Shown piece by piece: positions 42,601-57,600 of a stretch of 64,000 nucleotides of DNA (positions are counted from its first letter, which is position 1; every line of letters begins with the position of its first letter). Origin of the DNA: Candidatus Omnitrophota bacterium (GTDB taxonomy: Bacteria > Omnitrophota > Gorgyraeia > Gorgyraeales > Gorgyraeaceae); NCBI GenBank assembly GCA_003485765.1, contig DNHS01000051.1, positions 112,748-176,747 of the forward strand. The letters are read 5' to 3'. Made by a program: the position numbers and the translations under genes. A model generated the notes under the pieces. That model made no database searches. It had not been told where the DNA came from and saw only the letters and a program-made list of their open reading frames with translations.

Positions 42601-45600
42601 CAAATGTCAAAAGGCCTGGTATAAGCATTGGAGATAGGCCTGACTTTCCTGACTGCGCAGTTGATAGCGCGCCTTCTTTAAGTTTGTCCATAAAACCCTG
42701 GTTCTTACCCCTTTCCTTTGCCAAATCTGCTTGAATCTGCGTTATCTGCGCTTGCTGTGGTGAAATACCAACTAACTTAGTTATTACAGAGGTAATAATA
42801 TTAGGGAATAAATATGGAAGCGCATTTACAGCAAAACCTATTAAAGGAATAGGAGCCAAAAATGCATGAATAGCTACCAAGATAGCCCCCAAGCCTGGAA
42901 CAAAAGGAATCAGCCAAGGAAGAACTATTAAAGTTATAGTGAGTGATATTGCAGAACTCATTACCTTAACAAATTGTGGATGGCTGCGAAGAGTGTCTCT
43001 TATATGGAATTTTGGAAGTGAACGGAATGAGAAAGGCTTTGTTTGTTTAGCTTGTTCAAGCTCGCGTCGGAAAACTGTTTTAGGCTTTACGCCCACTGCT
43101 TCTTCAACAGCCTTAAAGAATTCAGGAGGTGACCTTAGGTATAGTTGCCCTGCGACTCTTGTATCAATTTGCATTGCTGCAGTAAATACTGGCACAGTGC
43201 CAGAAGAGCCAGCTATTTTGCCACTTTCTTTATCACTAACAACATCCATTGCTTGCATTTGGCCTCGCGGCATTAATACGAATCCAGTAAAATGCTCTTC
43301 AAATTTTTCTACACTAATATCTAACTTATTGCCGCCAACCTCAATCAGGTTCACGCCAACAACTTTTCCATTCTCATAAACCAATCCTGTGATTGTCACG
43401 AAATGGCCCTGGAAATAGTCAGTAACACCTTTTGGCATAACATGAGTAAGTATTGCTTTAGCAGGATTTTTAGTATCCCTAAAAAGATTTATTATCTCAT
43501 TGATTTTCACGCCGCTTGCCCATTCTGCATCTGAACGGCCCTCTTTAGAAGAAAGTCCGAGTCTCTGAGCAGTATTTCGCATTGGACGGTCAAGCACAGG
43601 TATCTCGCCGGTACTCTCAGCTATAACTCTATACTTATCTGCGATATTATTATTTGCAGACATCTCTTCCAACATTGCCATAGTAAGTTCCTTAGCAATA
43701 GCTTTATCCGATACCTCAATGCCATTTGCTTTAAGTAATGCGCTCAGGCTTACTACGCCGCATTTACCTATGCTCGCAGTCAGCTTTATAAATGCGCTAA
43801 CTGCAGCCTGGTTTAATTTACCATCGAGCAATAAAGGGATATTCAATAATCTCTTTATTCTTGCTATCTGTTCTTCGCCTCCTTTATTCATGCGTTCCTT
43901 CGCCAGCGCGGCAAATTCACTCAATCCACTCACTATTCCTGTCTCAAGCGCTTTTTGCTCTTCCTCCTTAGGGGTCTCGAGCCGAGCAATCTGACTCTTT
44001 GAAGAAGCTATCTTCTCTTTAAGCTCTGTACTTTCAGGCGCAAAAGCCAAAGCCATGTTCTCATAATTCAAAGCCCTTTCAAGAAATTTTATCCTTGTAG
44101 CTTGCACTTCGTTAGTCGGCGCAATGCCTTTTTCCGCCATGGCATCGACAATATCATCTGTAACGCCATCAATCTTCATAAGGTCATCTCTTGCTGCAAC
44201 CGGCTTCTCAAGAGAAGCTGCAGCTATCCTGCCTGCTACGACCAATGCATCATCACCTGTAAGGCCAAATTTCTCAGCTAAAACTTCCCTTACAGTCTTA
44301 GCATAGCTATGAATTGTGCCATCTTGTTCCGCTGCCACTGTAATTGTAACTGCAATATCATAAATATGCTTAATCTCCTCTTCTAAAAGTCTTGAAATCG
44401 CCTGTTTAGAAACACCAGCCACTTCAAGATCTTTAATAGCATCGTCTATGCCTTTTCTTGAAAAATCATTTGTCTTTGCTGCATGCTGGATGACGTGGGT
44501 AAGCAGATTCCGTGCCTTTTTCTTATCACTTAATCCTATTCCATCTAATATCCTTAATATCCTACTACTAAATTGCTCAGTCACTTTTTCCTCAGGAATT
44601 CTATATGGTATATTAGAGGCTGCTTCTTCTAAAGTAGCTTGAGATAAATCTCCAATATCAGCCAGTTGAACCAATTTCGCCATAGCTGTAACGTAAGTTT
44701 CAATAGTGCCTGCTATTTCAAAAGTAACACCTTTAATCTTGTTTGCTAGCGCTTTGCTCGAGGTATCGCCTCCTGAAAGGATATGTTTAACAATCTCTTT
44801 AGCAAGAACTCGTGCTTTATCTTCATTAGTGCCAGCTATTAAAGAGTGCTCGAGTAGAAGCGGCCTGGCAAGTAACTCTCCCTCTAAATCTGCGGCAGAA
44901 ACCATTGCGCCGGCTATGTCTCCACTATAAGGCATTACAAATTTTTTAAGGGCTTCATGGACAATTAAGGCCGTAGCTGAAATAAAGCCAAATTCCTTTG
45001 CTAGACTCTGCTCCGAAAAATTTCCTGACTCACTACTATATGCAATGATCTCACGAGCTGATAGATTCGGCAATAACTCCACCTGTAAAGCATGAATCCT
45101 TTCAACTATATTTCTAAGGTCATTATACTCATCTAATTGAAGTTGTTTTGTAATCAAACTAGCTATGCCATTCTTTCCACCTAACATATTAAAAAATTTT
45201 GCTTCTTTAGAAATTTCAGGAGTAAAATCATCTGGGCTTATAGAGAAGTTCCCTATTTCTATGGCTCTTTCTATTACCCAATCAGCTAATTTATCAGCAG
45301 CATCCTTGTTTGCATCTCCATTCTTAATCAAATCTAATGCCAATGTTTGTTTTGCATTTCTAATAACTTGTTTAGACGGAGCGCTTGCATTTGAAATCAT
45401 CCGTCCTACAGCTCCCGCTATATTCTTGGCAAATCTTCTATTTATCTCACTGCGAGAAGCTACTGGTCTAAAGAAGGTTACAGGTATATCCTGAATCTCT
45501 TCCAATATAGCCATAGTCAATGTCTCTTGAGAGAAATCATCCTTCTCCATAACTCTAATATAAATCCTTCTGGCTACCCTCTTAGCCAACTTTCTATCTT

Positions 45601-48600
45601 TACCAAATAAGAGGTTGCCTTGAGCATCCTTCATCTTGAGCAGCAGATTTGTCAAGCGCGTAATTGCTCCCTGGAATTCTTTAGAATCAGCAACTTTATT
45701 TACATCCATTATTGGTATCTGTCCGGTTACCTCAGCCATGAGTAGATATGCAGTGATATTTCTATAATTGAGCCTCAGTGCAAGGTCAAGCATATCCTTT
45801 ACTTCTTCCATACTAAGACCTGTGGTACGTAAACCTTTTTGCAATTGCTCGCTAAGCTGCGCTAATAACTTCTCTCTATCTTTCGTTGTCTTTCCTGCTA
45901 TATCAGCAAGAGTAAGGTTAGCTATTTCTTCATCCCGGCCCAAGAAAATGTTTGTAATAAGCGCGGATAGTTGTTCATTATCAAGTTTAGCTATTTCTTG
46001 TTTTTCTTGTTCAGACATCCCTAAAATCTGGGCAAGTCTCTGGATAAGACTCTTAATTTCATCTAGATCTGGATCATCAGGAAGAAGATAACGAACAGGT
46101 ATAGCTCCGACTATTCTGGCATGTTTATCTCCAGCTTCTGTAACTAATGCCTTTTCCCTTGCAGTTCTGCTGAATTCCTTTGGCGCATATTTTTCGAGGA
46201 ATTGAGTCCACATCTCTGCGCGATTTTTTTCTACTTTTAAGAAATTAATCCACTTGTCTATTGCCTTGCCCTTAATACCTAAGACGCCGAATACTGCTAA
46301 AAGGCCTATTATTAAAGGAATAGACGCAAATCCAAAGAACCCTGCAATTAAAACTCCTGCCACCCCTCCGATACCAACAACCTGGACCCGCGAAATCTTT
46401 TCCACCAGGCCATCCCATGCGCTAGGTATAATGTAAATAACTGGTTCAGGTTCTTGCGTTTTTTCTATGTCTATTGGCTCAGTAGTCCTAACTATTACTG
46501 CATGACTATCAATGACCGTAAATTTATGACTTATTTTATGCCCGTTTTTTACTCGCAGCATATGAGAATCTCCTGAGACAAGCGCTACAACATCTGGGCG
46601 ATAGACTTCTACATTACCCAGCTGGCCCTCAACTACACTCCTGCTCACCTCGCCTCCATTTTCATCAGTTAATCCAGTAAGAAGCATGCCTCCTCTTGCA
46701 TCAATCAGCACCTGCTCACCTATCTTAAAATTATCAGGATCAGCAGACTCTGGCACCTTAAACGCTCCATTATCACCTACAAGAATTAACGTACCTGGCG
46801 CAAATCTTTTAGCAATCTTTGCAGGCAGTTCAACCTCACCTTCGCCTGCTATAATAATTCCACCTTCAATCACTCTTACATCTCCAGCCTTAAGAGCTTT
46901 TTCAAGTTCTTGAATATATATTGGAGCTTGCGTCCCGACAACACCTAAATTCTTGACAAACCTCTGCCCTTGCGGCGTTACCAGACTCAACACTCTATGA
47001 TTTTCTACTGTAGTTAATTTCAATTTTCCACCAACCAAATCATCTAATTCTCTATTAACCTCGGACTCACTCTGTCCAATTCTCACTAACCAATCTATGT
47101 CAGCTAATACTCTATCTACTACTGGCTGTGATAATTCATAGCTTCCTTGGACTGTTTTTCCATCTGTTTGACTTAAGGTAATTATTCTAATTTGATCACC
47201 ATTTGGTGATAATAATCTTGTTCCACTTACCTCTCTAACCATATCTTCCGTAGGTTCTCCTTTAACTACAACTATTGGCAAGTGTCCATCAAATTGGACA
47301 CTATCTGTTCCATAACCAGCCTCAGCCAATGCTCTGAATACATCAGCATTACTAACGCTCCCATACGCCTTAATTTTATCATCTGGCGGCAGGCTAATAA
47401 ACGTAACTCCATTTCTTATTGTAACAGTGGGTTTTAGCGCAATAGGAACCTTCTCTACAGCAGGCACTTGTAAGGTAACTGGTTTTGTCTTAATTGTAGC
47501 GGTTTTATCCTCTTTAGCTTTTTCATATTTTGTTGCAAAATCTATGATAATCGGCGCTGTTTCAGTAGCTTGCTTTTCAGTGGTTAAAGTCTTCTGGCTT
47601 ACCACTTGCGCCGCTGTTCCGTAAGCTGGCTGGGTATATATTCTTTCTAGTGAAGCTACGTCTAAGCCCTCTATTAAGCGGATTAACCCCGTAGACCATG
47701 GCATTCTAGCCCATATACGCTCTGCTATAGTCCGTAGATTATGGACCGCTGCGCTCCATAATCTTTCCTGAACAGCTTCTTGCTTCTGCTTCGTGGTAGT
47801 TTTAGCTTGAGCTATTGCTTCAGCAGCCAACCTAGTGATTCTAAACTTAATAATATTTGTTAAATTTTCTATTTTTTGTCTTTCGGCTTCTGTAAAATTT
47901 TGAGTATCTGCTAATTCTATGGCTGATTTACCAAAGTTTTCATTGAATTTATGAATAGAATCTTTTAAGATTTTATTTGCTTTTCTTTGGAATAAAATCC
48001 TGCCAAATATTTGCCCAGATATACCAAAAGCAATCAAGTCCTGCATGCTGTCTAAAAATTTTGCCAGGGATACGTCTGCAATTTCTCTTAAATCCTTCAT
48101 TAAATCTTCAGAGCTCACTTTTTCTTTTATTCCTAGAATGATTTCTTCTTTTAATTTTTCAGCTGGAACTATATCAAGATTCTTAAATTCCACCCCAAAT
48201 AGAGTCTTTAATGCCATAGTTAATCTAGTGAAGTTTTCTTCTGTTCTTTCGCTTATAAGATAATGATCTATTACAGCTGATATTGCGCTATCTAATAGCC
48301 CGTCCTGATTAGCCCTTAACTGGTTCCTCCATGTCTCTAAAAATCTTTCTTTCATATTCTCTCTTGTATCTCTTACAATATTTGATTTTTCGCGCGCCTC
48401 TCTCCTTACTTGTTCTTGCTTTTCTAATGCCCTAGTCATAGCCCTGCGAATCAAAGCAAAGTCCTTATCCGCCTGCTGCTGTTCATTCTTGCTTAATTCA
48501 TCATAATTCCTTGTTCTTGTCCCATTTTCTACAGCAAACAGCGCAAATAACCTGTCGCGCGCATCAAGCATGTCTTTATATAATCTTTGACCAGTCCAAT

Positions 48601-51600
48601 TTTGCATGCGAGATTTAACTCTTGATTCTGCTAACGCTTCTTCCATTAAAGCCATGTCAGAGCTATTTTCTCCGATATTTATATCAAATTGATGATCGCC
48701 GCTAACATTCATTCTGCCTAATCTACCGCTAATCTGAATATCTTCTCTTTCGCCTACATGCGAAGATCTGCCGCTTATACCATAAATCTCAGCAGCGTAT
48801 ATAATCTGCTGCAAAGCTTTGGCTACCTCTTCCATAGCTTTATCGCCCTTGACCTTCTGTTCAACTGTATCAAAAATAGATTTTAAATTAATTAATACAT
48901 CTACTCCTATATTATTACCCAATATTTCCACTGCTTTTTGATATGATATCTTTCCTTGATATAAATCGCTAACAATATCCCCTAACTGTGCGCCATTTTT
49001 ACCAAACCATATCTCATCAGTTCTCAATTGATCAATAATATCCATCATCTTATCTGCTTCTTCGTTCGTCATTAATCCCTTATCTAAAGCACTGATAATA
49101 TTTCCTATCATAGTTGCTAATTTAACATCGCTAGCTTTCTCAGCTTCTCCCTTTGCGTTTTCTAAGCTGTTCTTAAGCCCTTTCCCTGCATCCACTCTAA
49201 TAAGCTCTATATCAAAACCTCTCTGGTAAGTAGTATCAATAATAATTTTGCCAAATATATTGGCCAAATCTTTTTCTACTTTAGTCGAATCGCGGGCTGT
49301 TTCTGCATCGCCAATTATAATATCTTCTATTTTTACGCCTTTTGCTTCTAACAGTTTTATAATCCGTTGCATCTGAGTCTCATCGCTAATACTAATTTTA
49401 CTTGATCTGCCAGCTTGATATCTTTCTAAAACTTTATCAACCTGATCTTGTCTCATTTCTCCTGAAGAAAATAATACGCCATCTTTATCAGCATCGATTC
49501 TTCTTGTACTATAGTGATGAGGTATTAAATCGCTTTCTACGCCATAATCTACGCTAACTTCATCTCTTGCTTGCCATGCTGTTCCACTGCAGCCTGTTAA
49601 AAGCATGTGTGTATTTATAAGTAATTCTCTTACACCTATAGTATTAGATGTATAACCAGCGCCTTTTATAATTACTTCTGTATAATCTCTGCCTGATGTT
49701 TTGCCTTCCATTATTTCAGCTTGTTCTCTATGAGCCTTTACATCGAGAGATATACCAAGCGCTTTTTGTAATCTTCTGCCTTCTGCAATAAGTTTATCTG
49801 TCTCTGCATTAAGCAATTCAACCTCTCCTGTTTTATTGTTTATTTGATAATCTATGCCGAGTTTTAATACCACATTTGCATGAAGCGCAGCTTCCACATC
49901 TTCATACTTCAAGCTGCTGAGCATCATTTGAGATAACGCATCGCTATATTGCATCTCAAGTTGCGATTTTATTCTATTTCTAACAAATTGCCTTCCAGCT
50001 TCTGTAAGCACCCCACCTCTTGATGTGGCAATAAAGAATTTATTATGCGCTTCTCTGACTATTTCAACATTTTTACCTTGCCTATCAAGTTGAGTTTGGG
50101 TCCTATAATCTATTTCTCCTCCTTCAGTCATAATCTCTAACGCAATAGAATCGCTGAGTTCTCCGACTGCCCTTTCAATAGGCGTAGCTTCTTTGTTCTG
50201 ATTGCTTATTATAAACTCTGTATTTTTATCATCTAGCGTTGCTTTATCGACTTCATCAATTATGCCTACTGCATCTTTTCCTAATGCTTGGTGAGCTTGT
50301 TCAAGCGTTGTCTGCTGCTCTTCATATTTGGCTGCAAGTGTTCCCAAGGTTAGATACATAACCCTTGTTTCTCTAAATGATTGATCAACAGCCTCAGGAT
50401 TACTTTGCCTAAGAGAGTCTGTTATAACAGCATGATCTATACCAAGATTTTCGTAGAATAAGCCGACTCCTTTTTTACTATCATTTATATCTAGGTCTGC
50501 TTTTACATCACTCTGTATATAAACTCTAATCTGCTGCGCTACATTTAATACATCAAAAGCGGCTACGACTGCAGCTATGACGTTAGTCTTTCCAAAACTT
50601 GTAGGGGCATTTATGAATCTTCCATAAACCATCTGCCTTACTGCAAGCAGCTGAGTCTCAAAATATTCTCTTCCAAATGTTACAGCTAAGTTTATGTTAG
50701 ACAACGCTAAAGATTTCGCTACAATATCATTAAGCGCTGTGCCTTTAAGTTTACTGGCTTCTTGTCTCAGATCTTTTTGCAGTCCAGGCAACAAAGCTTT
50801 TATTTGTTCTCCATGCGCGCGTAAAACTTCTATTCTCGCACGCTTCTCCATCTCAGCTATCTCAGATGCTATAAGCTTTCTGCCGCGTTGTTGCTCCAAG
50901 CTTTTTACTTTTTCTTCTGTAAGTTTAGATATATCACTATTCAAATCTATGCCTATTTGTTTAGATATATCTCCCAAAACAGGTCCTTCAATAGCAAGGG
51001 TTTGTTGCTGATATATTGCTGCTCTTTGTCGTACTACTCCTTCGAGCCAGCGGACGCTGGAACCTTGCTTTAGCTTGCCTTGTTTTTCAGCTTCTACCAT
51101 CTTGTTATACTTATTAATTTCTGCCTTGGAGAGTACTCCTTGAGAGGAACGCTTAACTATATCTACTGCATTTTGGAGGGATTCCTTTTCTTCTTGTTCA
51201 TTCTCTGCTTCTGTCTCAGGAGACCCTCGCGTTGTTTCTGCGCTTAATTCTGCTTCTTGTTTTACGTCAGTCTCCCTTGAGAAAAGCCTTGAAATAGCTT
51301 TTGGAATAAGCCTTACAATATTATATAAGATACCGATGGTAATTAGCTGTGTAATAAAGGAGGCTACAGCGCTAAGGCTTTCTATAGTACCTAAATCAAT
51401 CTCAGGATTAATCGCCTTGATTATATAAATTGCAAAACTTGCCATAATGCCAGCACCTAAGCCTAATTCTGTAATAATTCCAAAGGCGCCTTTTTTAACA
51501 ACAAGGGTTTCTTGTTTTCCGGCTTCTCGTGTTGCTACTGCTTGCTGCGCAACAGAAAGGGCAAGCTGCTCTGCATTGGTTTTTGCCGCGTCAGCCGATA

Positions 51601-54600
51601 ACGAAAATACCAGATTAGGCATTATAGATACAGAGCCGGGTTTGATATCAGGCAGTCCAGCTTGATTAACCCCGAGCCCTGTTATACGATTCAAACCTCT
51701 GTCAAGCGTAATCAAAACATCATTCACGGTTATCTGCGGAACAATATTGTCATCTGCGTCTTGAACAAAAACTATATCTGTCTGGCTAATATCAATAGAA
51801 TCCGGCAGGCTGACTGCTAGCGCATTAGAGCTTTCAAGCATAGCAGGCACGCCTCTTAAATCAATCTTTTGAGATTTTACAAGGCTGTTAAACAACCTCA
51901 ACCCTGTAACCTGATTAAGTTCGTTATTAAGGAATAGCGATGCCTGCGGAGTAAATATTACCGGTGTAGTAACGATTTTACCATTAGCTTCTTTTGTTAT
52001 CACAAAGGTTAAACCTGTCTCGCGCAGGTTAATTATAGAACCTCCAAAAGAAACTACCATAGGAGCGTTCCCCATAGAAGCGAAAGCAGTAGGCGTAAAG
52101 TGAGCTGATTCTACCTTTGTCAAATCAGAATTAAAGGTTACATTAATGCCGTTTACACTTACCTGTGGGACAAGAGATATTTGTCCTTCTTTACTTCCAG
52201 CCGCTAAGACAAATGTTACGCCCGTGCTTTCTAAATTTATAGTATTTGGCATACTGCTAAGCGAAGTAATGCCGCTCGGTAAGCCAAATTGCGTAAGGTC
52301 AAACTGGGTATTTCCGAGTTTACCATTTAGCGCCTCTGCCTTAAAACCTATACCTACCATACCATCTAATTTTGGGGTCATATACGCCACTACGCCATTC
52401 CCTATATCTCCCATCATCAAGCCATTAGTAGCGTCATACTTCCATTCAATATCATCTATACTAAAATCTTTCGGCATAATATCTCTTAAGGCAGCTGGAG
52501 ATGCGCTTATCCATTCTGAAATATTTACATTCCCGCCTCTAAGGTCAAATGCCTCTTCTAAAGATTCTCCCATATATTGAGGTATTTGAATACCATATCT
52601 CTTCAAAACACCATTTATCATGCGAATCACTCCTCCTGGCACCTGCTCTATTATCATCTCTTCTGTTACAAAACCTAAACCCCTGTTTAAAATCCCGTTT
52701 TCGCTTGCCAATTGAGATGGAAGTTTTGTCCTTCCTATAGATAGATGTAGCGCCTGCATAAGCGGTCCTATTACCGGAAGTCTTGTAAGTATAGGATTAA
52801 GTACAGGGCTAAGGGCAGCCATAGCAAACACAAAGGGAATTACTCCCTTGGCAGATTCTGCGGATGCCCATAATAACTGGGCAATATTAATACCCTGGCC
52901 CCAGTCTGATAGGGTAAATCTGCCACCTGTTATCCAGGCAACAGCCTTGGCAATATATCCACCAACAAAAGACTGGGCAATCGCTACCATCGTAGGTGTC
53001 ATAATAGTAGTAATCTTTGCAACCTCCAAGGCGCTTGCAAATTGCTCAATCATAAATACCGCTGGGTTTGCAGCAAATTGCTTTACGAGTGCTGGAATAC
53101 CCTTGATTAATCCCTGTCCAATTCCTCCGCCGAGGTATAACATTCTACTAACACCAGGTATTCTGCCAATAGCTCTAAAAAGTAAATATTTAGACTCGCC
53201 TAATATTTTGGATATATTCGTTAAGGCTGCATTACGACTACCAAATGCGACTCTAAAGGCTTCTCCGAGGCTCAAAGCCTTTTCTGTTTCAGCTATTCTC
53301 GGGAGTTTTGGAGTAACCCAAATCTGAACAATAACTTTCATTGCCTGAAATACTAGCTTGCCTTCAGGAGAGAGATTTTTATAAAAACTGGTTTGCTCGG
53401 CGTTATTAAAAACTGACTCAACTGCCGCCATGCGGATAATTGAAGTTGCAAACCAGGCATATGTAGCTGCATTTGAAATTTTAGCAACAGTAGTAACGGC
53501 GTTACTACCCTGCCATATCACATTAATTGCCTTGCCTGCTATAGCTATATTACCTACTTGGCCAGTGGCCGAATTAAAAACCCTCATACCATTAAGGCTT
53601 GAAACTGCAGCAGGAGCTTTAAGCGCACCCTGTAAAGCAGCGTTTGCGCCATAGGTTATAACAAAGGTCATTGCAGTTAGCCCCACGAAGTTCGTTACCT
53701 CTAAAGCAGTAGCCCATCCTTCATAACCCTGAACACGCCAGATTTCTGCAATTTGGGATACCCCAGACCCATTGTAGGAGGCATTCGCGACATCTACACC
53801 ATAAAGTATTCCATAAATCCTTGATGTAGTTACAGGATTTCTGTATGTTATAGAAACTTTTCCGCCAGTAACTGTGCTTACTATAAAATCAGCTGCGCTA
53901 AGCATGCCATTACCAGTCCAGTTGCTTAATTTCATTAAAGGGGTATCAAGGAAAAACATGGCAGACTTAAGCAATGTGTCCCTTCCCCAGTCTTTAATCC
54001 CATCATACCCGCTTGCCCAGTCAACTATTGCTCCGAACACATAAGCCGTTCCGCCAACTACTCCTATTATAGTAGCTATAAGCGGGTTGAAAAACTGCTT
54101 GGCTATTTCTGTAAGAACTGTGCCTGCCACTTTTATACCACCCCATAAGACATCTGATGCATAATCCAATATGTTCTTATTCCGGAATGCTGTCGGAAGC
54201 CCCGTATTAGGATCAAATGTGGTTATGACATTCTTTTGGACATTTATTATATATGGAGCTGTGTTAGTATTAGAAACCTCATATATATTTCCAAATCCTG
54301 AATTAGCTGCTGCTATAGATTGTATTATAAGCGGAGTTTCTGTCCGTGTTTCAATCCGTGTTTCAACCCATCCCTGGGCTGTTTTTACATATGTAACTTC
54401 ATCTATAATTTGCCCATTCTTATTTTGATAAAGGGTAAAATTTACTGCTTGGCTTGCTTTATCAAAAACCCATGTCTGAAGCGTAGTAGGCCTATCCTCA
54501 ATATTTACAGATAAGGTTACTCCAATGCCCTGCTCTTTACTGATTACAGGCGCATCTCCTTCAATGGCAATAAGCCTAGCGGCATTATTTACGGTAAACT

Positions 54601-57600
54601 TTAGCGATGAGAGATTCTCTCTTGTAACTTCTTGCGGTATTATGCCGACAAGCTTTCTGTCATCTGCAGTAGTCGTCACAAATATATTATCTGTAGCCAA
54701 AAGCTTGCCTTTATCATTATATATTTCTGTCCACACAAGAATTTGAGTTGTTCCGTCGTCATATATGGGTATCTCAACTCCTGTAAAGGCATTATACTGT
54801 CTGGTTGAGGAAACAAATCTATCGAATTTACTATCTGTTTTAGTTTCAGATATAGAAAACATATTGCCAAATCCTGAATTAGCTGCTGCTATAGATTGTA
54901 TTATAAGTGGGGTTTCAAAATTAAACTTAGTAACATTAACTGTAACAACTGTTATAATTCCATTTTCTTTTACTTGAAACATCTGGCTGCCTTTTGCAAT
55001 AGTCTTGCCATCATCCAAGACAAAACCCCTAAGCAAGGCATTACCTATCGGATCATTTGCATCCCCAAGAGGAAACTTATAACCAAAGTTTGATAATCTG
55101 ATGTTTCCTATCTGTATATTAGCAACATCAAGCTCTTTTAAACCGTCAGCTTCAAGATAGTTTGTGCTCTCAAGCCCCATATTAGCTTGATACTGCGTTA
55201 TACCATTAATCTTTATACCAGTCGCTTCATATACTGAAAGGCTTACCGCCTTTCCTGTCGTATCGCTATAACCGACAAATGCCAATTCATCATCTCTAAG
55301 CCCAAGGATAGAAACAGGTGTCATAGAATAAGCAATAAAATCAACAATACCATTTTCCATCAATTCGCCTGATTTCACTAAAACCATACCCCTATCATCC
55401 CATAGCGTATAGCTTGTAAGGGTATAAGCGCTCGGACTTTGGAAAGCTTTACTGTAACCATTATCCAATGTAAGCATAACGCTCATAGACCTGATAACCA
55501 TATTTGTATCCACACCTTTTACTATCTTGCCATTCTCCCCTCTAATAGCTGAATAAGTGGCAGAATAAATAGCTCTTCCATATTTATCAATTGTACTATA
55601 GGTAAATTCAGCTACCTTACCTGGATCCTTTGGGTCAAATGAACTGCCTTGTATAGCTGCATAAACTTCGCTATACTTGTTATCGCCTACCTGCACATTT
55701 ACTACCTGGCCCTTCGGCGTATATGAAATAACTGCTTTATAAAGCGTATCGCCGTCTGCTGATAAACCAAATGTATACACAGATACAGCGCTGCCATTTT
55801 CTAAAATAAGATCACTATATCCTTTAAACCGGAGATCATCTCTCTTGCTATCTGCAAAAATCTCTGCGCGTTTTAGTAGCGCTCCGCCAGAGTTATTATA
55901 ATCATATCTGTCTGTGCGGATAACATTTCCCTGGTTATCCCTGTATATTATTTCTGCCCTGTAATTATACGAGAAATTGCCTCCGTCTTTTTCAGAACTT
56001 ACATAATCATATCTTGTATTAAAGTATGAGGTAATTCCAATATAGCCCTCCTCAGTTACCCTGACCTTTGGCCAGATAGCGCCAAATTCATTTGCAAAGA
56101 GTTTGCTTCCGCTGTAATATTCTTGGCCGTCGCCACTGTAAGAATTGGTAAATACAAATCTGCTATTATTGGGCCCTTGGGGCACTTCAAGATTAAAACC
56201 TGTTGCTTGCCCTATAAATAACACATTACCGTTAAATATTCTTAGCTCACCTGAGCCGGGCATAACCCATTTGGCGTTTTTATCAGAACTGTTTCTGACA
56301 TAGAAAGTAGCGCCATTATAATCATATAACTGCGTTGGCTTTACTCCTTCACCTTCGCCCAGCGCATAGCGCCAGCCATTGCCACCTTCTATCTTAAGCT
56401 TTCCCTCTGCAGCCATAAAGCTCATTTGGCCATTTGCATTTTGAACATACGCAAGTCTTGCATCCTGCAATGAGTATCTTTCTATTTCAAGAGCAGGCGG
56501 GCCATAAGCACCGTGCATGTCTTCGGTATATGTATTCTCGATAATAAACTTATTATCCACGTATAGCGTGCCTTCTTTCATAATCACAGGAACAATATTA
56601 GAAGAAAGATTTAATCCCTGACCAAGACTCTTATCCTGAAGGCGCACAAATACTGGATTTCCTGTATCATCAAAGGCAAAACCCACGCCTTTGTTATCTT
56701 CATTGGTGTAAAAGAATGTCTGACTGCCTTCTGTTACTCTCGAAACAAATGACTCAGATGTTATCCTGTCAGTATAAGGATCTATCTTTACTATTCCGTA
56801 TTTAGAAATTATAGGATCTGCAGTTACGCCGGCTGCATTAACCCAATAGTTAAATTGCCTGCCTTCAACTGTCCTGGTTAATTTCCACGACTCTGTAAAT
56901 TCTGTGCCGTTATATATTGTTATGTTATTTGTAGTTTGCTTTCCGTTTTCCACAGTGGCATAATTCATTGACGCGCTAACCATGTTGCCCTTATCCCATC
57001 CTGCCTTTAATGCCTGAAGCTGAAAAGCAGAATTATTATTTAGTATAGTCTGAATATACGATAAGCCTGAAAAATCAAAGGTATATGCGGTGTTTCCCGT
57101 GGTTTTAGTAAAATACTTATCTAATGTTCCTATATTATTAAACCCTTTTTCAGTCAAATTATTCTTAAATTCAATTAGAGAATTTCCTTCTAATGTCAAA
57201 GGAGCTTTCGTAAATATAATATCTCCTCCTAATCCAAATATTGCATCAATAAGATTTGTAAATGCATTGCCTGAGATTATAAAATCACCTGTGCCTGATT
57301 GTCCGTAGAAACTATAATTAACGCCTGTTAATTTTATAGGATTTTCCGCTGTATAACCCATCCCTGCTGCCAAAGCTAAAACAATGTAGGCTTGTTCGCC
57401 TGCCTGCAAGGATTGCTTTGCCGGCTCGCGTATGAATGGGAATATGGATCTGCCGCCTAATGCAATTTGAGCGCTGTTAGCAGTGCCAAAGATTTTATTC
57501 ACAGCTGCTTTAGTAACTGTGTCAGTAAAATAACCAGCTATATTTTTTGATGCAGTGAAATTGGCTGTGTCTAAACCAAAAAGTATGCCATTGCCATATA

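Noticed and set aside
48500..51100. The housekeeping secA gene fused by an assembly error
   Set aside because: Walker A and other motifs diverge from normal SecA, and the reading frame continues on both sides with matching style and no frame change.
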